From: Drechslerella dactyloides
Lineage: Eukaryota; Ascomycota; Orbiliomycetes; Orbiliales; Orbiliaceae
Direction: 5' to 3'
Assembly (NCBI GenBank): GCA_020064725.1
Contig: JAGTWJ010000001.1
Coordinates: 744,001 to 808,000 of the forward strand
Length of the DNA: 64,000 bases
The position numbers and the translations under genes were made by a program. This document shows, in pieces, positions 57,289 through 64,000 of this stretch; the stretch's first letter is position 1, and the number at the start of each line of letters is the position of its first letter. The notes under the pieces were generated by a model that saw nothing but the letters and a program-made list of their open reading frames with translations, was not told where the DNA came from and did not search any database.

Positions 57289-58478
57289 ATGAAAAGATTC
57301 TTCTCCTTCACTGTAGCTTCGGCACTGCTTTGCTGTCTAGTCGACGCTTTTCCTGCGCCTGCAGTCTCTGCGGGACAAGTCGGTAGTAAGTATTACCACC
57401 CCTAAGCTTCAGTAGGTACCATGGATATACATTTCATTACATCATGCTTACGAAATATTTTGATTTTTAGCTCCAACAAAACCAGAGCATACGGATCCAA
57501 AAGAAGCACCAGATTGCGATTACTGGTATATTGCGGATCCTGATGGTATGTATATACAAATTTGCTAGCAACCGAAATTCCAGGTGGGCTTAAGGACATT
57601 TCTTTCTAATATTGCGAATGTGGATATATAGGCGATACTTGTTTCACGATTTCGCAAAAGTCGGGTGTCTCACTGACCATAATATTCAAGTTGGTAAGAT
57701 GCGGCTCTAATACTTTGAATACGATCAGCGACTTTCTAACACAACCTAGAACCCAGCCTTGAAAACCGACTGCTTTGGTGCAAATCCAGGATGGGGTTAT
57801 TGCACACATGTCCCTGATGCCGCTGGTACAACAACCACTACAACCTCTTTCTCCTCCATTGTCTCTACTACTACTACGCAAAAGCCTACAACTACCAGCA
57901 CCACAACCAAGCTCACGACGGTGACGACGACTACAAAGACGACGACTACAATAACCAAGGCGACGACTACAACGACGACATCGAAAACAACGACGACATC
58001 TGCACTCCCAGACCCAACGTTTCTCCCAGACCAATTCCCACCAAAGAAAGGTCAAGCCGCTCAATGTGTCCCAGAGTTCCCTGATGACCGGTTCCCCAAC
58101 GGCAACCTCCAGCCGTATATGATCTGGGGTGATGAACTCACCGAAGGTGTCCAACAAGCCTGCACCAAACTCCTCCCTGGAGGTTCCAAATGGCTTGAAA
58201 AGGGTGACCCCTACACGGTTACCGTCCCGGTTTTGCGCAGGACGATGTATTTCCATTTAAAAATCTGGCTAGGTGCTTTTACGGTAACAAAGGATGATTG
58301 TGTGAAGCAGATTAATTCTGTGTTCTCGCATTGCTATCTTGGGAGCCCGCCGGGATCCGATGCATTCGGAGGAACTGTAGGAGGATGCGGATACACGGAT
58401 GACCTTAACCTACAGGCTTGTTTCTTTCCGACCCGCATCTGTGATCCATCATTCCCCCCTGGGGCTTGTGATGAGTAG
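57289..58478 (+). CDS. Secreted LysM protein with Thr-rich linker and second Cys domain
   Basis: Four exons: 57289-57385, 57471-57545, 57632-57693 and 57750-58478, 320 residues. Introns start GTAAGT, GTATGT and GTAAGA; the last two cut the LysM domain. Residues 1-20 are a signal peptide (FFSFTVASALLCCLVDA). One LysM domain spans about 45-95 (CDYWYIADPDGDTCFTISQK, then LNPALKTDCFGANPGWGYC), which binds chitin or its oligomers. A linker almost entirely of Thr/Ser/Lys follows (about 100-165), probably O-glycosylated. The C-terminal domain of about 150 residues has Cys pairs (VQQACTKLL, KDDCVKQINSVFSHC, GGCGYTDD, CFFPTRICDPSFPPGACDE) and is not a LysM. LysM genes commonly neighbour killer-toxin-like chitinases in fungi, matching the gene cluster here. 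Confidence 0.9.
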
Positions 58479-59273
58479 TATCCAATCAAGAGAGTTGCAC
58501 ACTCAAATTCTAGCTTAACCTTAGGGGATCTTTAGGCCGACCCGAACCCGAACTGTACATACTTATTAGACTTGTCGCTTGGAGTTACCATACGATTATA
58601 CTCCCGATATCTCTCATTAGTTTGATGCCATTCAAAATTTTCAGTCAAATGAACATTTGACGAACATATAGCTCCAAAATTTCAGATGGCTTTGAAAAGA
58701 TTTTCGTCACACAGCTATGCCAGAGCTGGGGTTATACGAGAGCGTGCGACATGCGGGCTCCCCATGCACGATGGTGTTGCCACCCCAAGGCTCACAAGCC
58801 TTTATCCCTGCGAGATTGGCAAAGCTTAAGCAAAAATCTCCACCCCCTGCATACAATGGAAATTTCGTTGTTGAGAAGCGACAGAGAATGGGCAAGTGAC
58901 AATAGAGATGCTTCTTTCTTTCCTTTTTGGGACCATCTCAGCTCTTCAAGCCAAAAATGTCCTCTCGGATACATCCGGCCCTCCAATACGAGCATCAAGA
59001 GTACCTGCATTTGAACAATCTGGAATACGAGACAATATGCATGGATATCAAACGGTTCCTGCCGAGTTTTAATATTTATGATTGATTGATCCGCAGATAT
59101 GGAAGTTGATTACAAAGAGTAATTTAAGCTTTTCCCCTTCGCCGGCCCAAGAATTGGCAATCTTGTTGTTTACGAGACAAGCTTTCCTTGAAAATCTGGG
59201 CTTAGATTTTCTGGGGTTTTGGTTTTGTTACACCCGCGACAAGCCGGATGCCAATTGCCGAACTTGCTTGCAT

Positions 59274-59673
59274 GTTGTCTCGTGAACCAGAAGCTGGACA
59301 GTGCACGTATGCGCACAGTTATAGCATTACATGTGCCACGAGTTTTCCACTTGAAATCATAGTGAATTCAGATCCGCATCTGGTTGCAAGCCCGAAGTAT
59401 GACAGGCGGCACAATTAGCAGGGACTCTCAGTCTTCGCCTGTGTGACAGCATCGACTTTCCTTTTCTTTTCTATTCTTTTTCTTTTTTTCTATTATCGCC
59501 CCCTATAGTATTGATGTTGTCTCGCAAGCCAGACGCCTTCGTATCGATGTACTATGAAATAATCTGGACACTCTGTGTGAAGCAAGCATTGGTGCATCTC
59601 ACCAGTTCCTTAATACCAATTTCATCCAATCAAGTCTAATTGTGGTAAGGAAGGGTTCGATTCACGAGACCAG
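59274..59673. mobile_element. Relic of an inverted-repeat element
   Basis: The left end GTTGTCTCGTGAACCAGAAG (59274-) matches the end of the 14.7-kb element, apart from an 8-base duplication there, and continues as CTGGAC. The right end at 59659-59673, reverse-complemented, reads CTGGTCTCGTGAATC, so the two ends are inverted relative to each other. An internal GTTGTCTCGCAAGCCAGACG at 59516 resembles the other terminus of the 14.7-kb copy. The roughly 400 bp may be a longer relative of that element, or two overlapping relics; no transposase is encoded. Confidence 0.4.
59456..59491 (+). repeat. Polypyrimidine tract
   Basis: About 36 bases of C/T with a single A, mostly CTTTT units. It lies within the element relic and is a simple-sequence tract. 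Confidence 0.7.
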
Positions 59674-62600
59674 TCTAAGTAGCAAACCAAAGGCTAGTAG
59701 CCTGAAATCGCTGAGAATATATCCTTCGGGCAGGCGAGGCTTCATGTTCAGTGTTATTTTCAGTATAATCTAGTTGTCGAAGCGCAGTTCTGATGAGTGA
59801 AGTACGGCATCAGGACTCTATTTTAGCATAACTCTGGTATACTCGATCGTCAGGAACCGTAGGGTACAGCATGCCATTTGCGATTTAGTATACAACCCTG
59901 CAGATCTGGTAGGTTGTAGTCTTCTGCGGCAACGTCTTCGCGAAATTCCATGCAGCTTCACGATAACAATGGATTCTGACAGTAACTCTGATCTTCTATT
60001 AATCACTTGTAGTTTTATTGAGACATAGCTTTGATATAAAGCGGACATCCGAATATTCTAGAAACTCAATAAATCGGCGAATAATATATAGCTTCCGTTG
60101 GAGAAGAGCCGAGATATAGATAGCAACATAAAACTCTCAGAACCCACCAGATACTATGGATCTGCATGGTTTTTCTCTAAATCTCAGCTTATAAGGTACA
60201 TACATGAAGAATAAATCCCCTCTAAAACCATCCCCAGTCAATCACAACGCCAACTTTCACATCATGTGGACAGTTCATGAATGCACATATATATCACAAA
60301 AAGAAACGTCCTCGAATTATATGCGATATGAGCGAGATATCAAATAAATGATGATCTTGCTAGCAAAGCGTATCGATGTCCATGGCATGTAACGCGACGA
60401 AGAAATCCGATTCTCGCCCCTAAGACCTCACGCTATACGAGTTTCAGTAACAGACAAGCTCTAAACTTCTACAAGAACTAAAGTCCGTACACCCGCTGCA
60501 GAGGCATGGAATATGAGTCACCTTGTGTCACGAAGGTTGATACCATGGTACCACCTCCATCAAGGCACTTTACTAGGCCGTCCTGTTCAACGGCTATATA
60601 TGTTACCCAAGCGAAGAACAAGGTGATGCTTAGACGGCTGCCGAACAACCGGCTTGCTTGTTCCGTATGCTTCAACATAGCAGACCTGGTTATGTTGAAT
60701 CCAGACCATACCCTGTAACTCCCGACAACAGGGTAGGTCCCTTGATTCAAATTACGACAGCAAGCATTTTCAGGGTATCACATGGTGTTCATCTGGACGA
60801 GATCATGTTTCGACTCTCACGCCCTTGTTATCCCTACCAGAAGCCCTGGAACCGCAATATGGGTGGGTGACAGGTGAAATATATATATATAGCACCATAT
60901 AGAAGCCGCAAAGATCACATGCTTAACGACCGTCTCGAGGATCATACTGGTACATATATTTCAACGAAATGTTTCTAAGATGCGAAAGATCTTAAACCCA
61001 CATATCATTGGACTCACTACCCATCGCTTACGCCTAGACTCAGGAGAAAGCAGCCCCACAGGATCTAACCGCTCGATATTCATGACCTAATATTATTGTG
61101 GATTGCTCCAACATTCATGTTCAGAAGTTATGCATCAAAGACCGAAGTCATCGAGGCTACCTATGCAGATTCATAAGCGTAGACTGCATGCCGGTGGATA
61201 TACGAATCTGGTTGTGCAAATTGATTCAAAATACCGCCTCAAGAAAACCATATCGAATACCAATAACCAGGGCGCCATCGATGTATGCCGATCTATTCAT
61301 GTTCATACAGCATCGGACATGCTACCACTAGAACATTCGACCAAAATCCTCGACCTTACGTCGAGGCATATGAACAGCCGACGCCTCAACTAAGATACGA
61401 AAAAAACAAAAGCTAGCTTGAGGATTAAAACCATATAACCGGACGTGAATTACATCCTCCACATCACTGCCGCATGAGTACATCGCAACACTCGAGCTCT
61501 CTGCACTCAAAATACCTCGAGCGAGCAGCATGGCACATAAATTCTATAAATCAATCTGACTCCTCGGGGCGAACAATGTACTCGATTGCGAATCGACTGA
61601 ACCAGATGGGACACCTGACATATTATCACTCACATGATCTCCAGAGCCATCGGGCGCACCACGGAACGACGGTTAACAGGGCTGATGTTCCAGAAAATGC
61701 AGATAGATGCACGCGACTAGCGATATAAGCATTTATAAACCTGAGGTTCTATCGTATTGGATGTGTATCCATTTTCAACATATCACGATACGACTCCTGA
61801 GATATCGATCCTATGGCTTTGGCAACAACCATGTACTGAGCAATCACCCGGGTATGCATATGTCCGAACGAGAAAATCAATCAGCTTCTCCTATGATTTC
61901 CCATACATATAAAAATCTTCGAGTACCTACGCACATCGAGCTAGGAATTTCTAAAAGCAAAGAATGCATACTAGACACCCTACTATCGCTTACACGTCCA
62001 AACCTGGTACAAGCTCGCGCAGTCGATCACCGGCTTGTGAATGCCGAAGGCATCACAAGAGTTTCCCTCTTATCTATGTCTCATACGCATACTAGTCGCG
62101 ACTTCAAATGGGCCGAAGACATATGGCCTGGCAACTAAATCATGATAAAGAAGCACAAGTTCAATAGAAATGGCCGTGTATGAAAACGCGAGCCCAGTCG
62201 TCAGCATAATGAATGATCGAAGAAACACGCACAGGATACGCCTTAGCACAGTCTTTCAACTAATGACAGATTATCGACGGGTCAGAAACCATGTCAGCCA
62301 AATGATCCACACTCTGAATGGAAGATACGTATCCACGCGTTTAGGGAACATTGGATGAGGAAGCGCAGACGTTAACTTGCGCGCGAAGAATGATAAGGAG
62401 CGAATGGTGGGAAAGGAACCATCCATGAAGACAAAGCGCCAGATTATGCATGATCAGCGTATACAATGGCAAGGTTGGTTGCAACGCAAGACGGTTCTGA
62501 AGCTTTTATGACCAGGAGGCTGCTTGTAGAGATCCAAGGACGATGAGAGACATACGGAATCGTTATAGCACACAAGTTATGACGCTTCAGAGAGACTTTT

Positions 62601-63790
62601 CGCATCCGAGTGTGCCTGTGCATGGATGGGCACGCACGTCGGCTCAACCATGCATCATGGAACCGCTTGGTGCCCAGAAGCGAAGCTTGCTGCCTAGCTA
62701 GTTTTGTTCATTATGGAAAAGTGTTGGGTTAATGGCCGTGCGAAAGCATAACTAGTACTATAGTCTATAAATTTACTCGGGAATTTATTTAGATATATGT
62801 ATGCAGTTGATTCCTCGAGCCAGAACCGAGTTTGTCCGTTACTTTACCAAAACACGCAGCCTTTATGGGCGAATATAATAGATATTATTAATTTTTTTTA
62901 TGAAATCTGCAGCCCTTGTAGGTTATTGTAGTGATTTAGCAGTTTGGGGTACAAGCCTGATCAATACATAACCCCAGAGGCCCGACTCTAAGTATTCCAG
63001 GCAAAGTGGTAGTATGACTCAGCACCCGAGGACCAGTGGTTCCAAAGGCACGTGTAGCCAAACCAGTATGGAAATGTGTTGCGTGTGGTATTTTGGTGAC
63101 CGGGGTCATCGTGAGTACCATAATGTCGGCAGCCTAGCCGCTAGGGACCGACCGTGGGCCGGGCGCCGGATCAATCGGGCCGATGAGTTATGTAAGAGGA
63201 TGGCATGAAGTGGCTGGTATCCTGTGTATATGGCTGGGGATTCGGTGGCTGGAATGTCATGCGAGTCTCGAGAGCTCATGTGCATGTCGAGGAGGCTGGG
63301 CTAGCTATGGATAAACTCCTGTCATGCTGGTAGCTGCAACGTTGGCTGGAGGTATAGTGTAAGGCTACTGGTCGATCCGCGGAGATACAGCTATTCGATG
63401 ATCGTGGAACTGGTATAGCCATCTGGTGGGCAGGATACCTTAGAGGTGACGGATGCTGTATGCTGCTCCGGCGTGCATATGGTGGTGCGGGTCCAAGCAT
63501 TCGATTGGGGTTATGGTTGACATCAATCGTGCATGTGTAGCTACTAGTCTAACACGTATTCTTTCACGGAGGCGACATCTTGAGCCTCGTTGGGATCATC
63601 TCACTACTTGTCACGAGCCAGACTACCAGCTTAACAGAAACACATGATTATAATCCATTTATCTTATGGAAGAGCTACCTATGATATTCTAAGTTAAGTT
63701 GATTAACTACAAGAGCGATTCCAACAGCCGCCAGTGGTAACAGCCGTATATACCGTCGGCCCAGGTAAGACCGATCGTAGACTGGAAAGG

Positions 63791-64000
63791 CTACGCTTTC
63801 GTCCCCTGCATCATGAAGCTATCCCACTCCCCGAACCCCTCGATCACAATCTTCTCCGGCGCAATCACGCTCTTAACGTCCACCAGCCCGGCGGCAGCAA
63901 AGAATCCTCTCATCTCCTCCAACTTGAATCCATGCGGGCCATGTCGATGTCTACCTTCACCCTCACCATGCTCATGCCCATGCCCCTGTTCATGACTGTG
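63791..64000 (-). CDS. C-terminus of a methyltransferase-like protein (partial)
   Basis: Seventy minus-strand codons run in from the right edge and stop at 63791-63793 (TAG on the minus strand). The final 45 residues, HGFKLEEMRGFFAAAGLVDV, then KSVIAPEKIVIEGFGEW, have the pattern of the last helix and strand of class I SAM-dependent methyltransferases, where the end of the fold packs an AGF-x-DV segment. Directly before it is a low-complexity insert of His, Gly and Glu (HEQGHGHEHGEGEGRHRHG), not part of the usual fold and possibly metal-binding. The SAM-binding motif lies beyond the window, so the family call rests on the tail alone. Confidence 0.6.
   Translation of the reverse strand, partial: HSHEQGHGHEHGEGEGRHRHGPHGFKLEEMRGFFAAAGLVDVKSVIAPEKIVIEGFGEWDSFMMQGTKA

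Larger units (their letters stand above)
58479..63790. other. Large gene-poor region with element relics
   Basis: About 5.3 kb with no supported gene. It contains element ends at 59274-59299, 59516-59536 and 59644-59673 and a polypyrimidine tract near 59456-59491. The remainder (60-63.7 kb) has only short frames. It is similar in character to the stretch at 37-43 kb. Confidence 0.45.

Noticed and set aside
59644..59673. tRNA-like B box (GGTTCGATTC at 59654-59663)
   Set aside because: No A box, anticodon stem or pairing acceptor stem upstream at tRNA spacing; it is better explained as part of the repeat shared with 12078-12107.
1..64000. CRISPR arrays, bacterial operons, rRNA genes
   Set aside because: No regularly spaced direct repeats, no rRNA-like sequence, and intron-bearing fungal genes throughout.

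Overview
The window looks like nuclear DNA of a filamentous ascomycete (Pezizomycotina-like). Most genes carry short introns (about 50-170 nt) with GTANGT-type donors, CTAAC/CTGAC-like branch points and CAG/TAG acceptors. The recognisable genes are fungal: Sec63, a Scs7-type fatty acid 2-hydroxylase, a class II cyclic-nucleotide phosphodiesterase, a Pba4/PAC4-like proteasome chaperone, a LysM protein, a GH55 glucanase and a fungal thaumatin-like protein. Genus and class cannot be fixed from the sequence alone. About 17 genes are supported, and large parts of the window are gene-poor.

Layout. 1-4.3 kb: a cut gene at the left edge, a proteasome-chaperone gene and the fatty acid hydroxylase. 4.3-12 kb: no clear intact gene; a nest of DNA hairpins and a three-copy repeat lie at 4.9-6.5 kb and an F-box/LRR-like remnant at 9.3-10.0 kb. 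12-22.7 kb: four F-box genes on the + strand. Each has three exons, with intron 1 always splitting an Arg codon in phase 2 and intron 2 always in phase 0, so they are diverged paralogues. 24.3-26 kb: low-affinity cAMP phosphodiesterase whose first exon could not be found. 26.6-33.2 kb: three genes for secreted or wall proteins (a Q/N/M-rich protein, a tiny acidic GPI-type protein and a thaumatin-like GPI protein). 34.6-37.1 kb: SEC63. 37.1-43 kb: gene-poor.

43-58.5 kb holds the most interesting set. It comprises a secreted protein with three diverged Cys modules, a GNAT acetyltransferase, a 1384-residue protein joining a complete GH55 beta-1,3-glucanase to the C-terminal killer-toxin-like region normally found on subgroup C class V (GH18) chitinases, an orphan secreted protein transcribed divergently from it, and a LysM protein. 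Killer-toxin-like chitinases are known to sit next to LysM genes. Here the chitinase position appears to be taken by a glucanase, which suggests an antagonism or wall-attack locus with a changed polysaccharide target. 58.5-63.8 kb is gene-poor and carries relics of a small inverted-repeat element also present at 14.7 kb. The right edge cuts a methyltransferase-like gene with a His/Gly-rich insert.

Splice sites were placed by eye from frame continuity. In every multi-exon model with both ends located, the exon lengths sum to a multiple of three.
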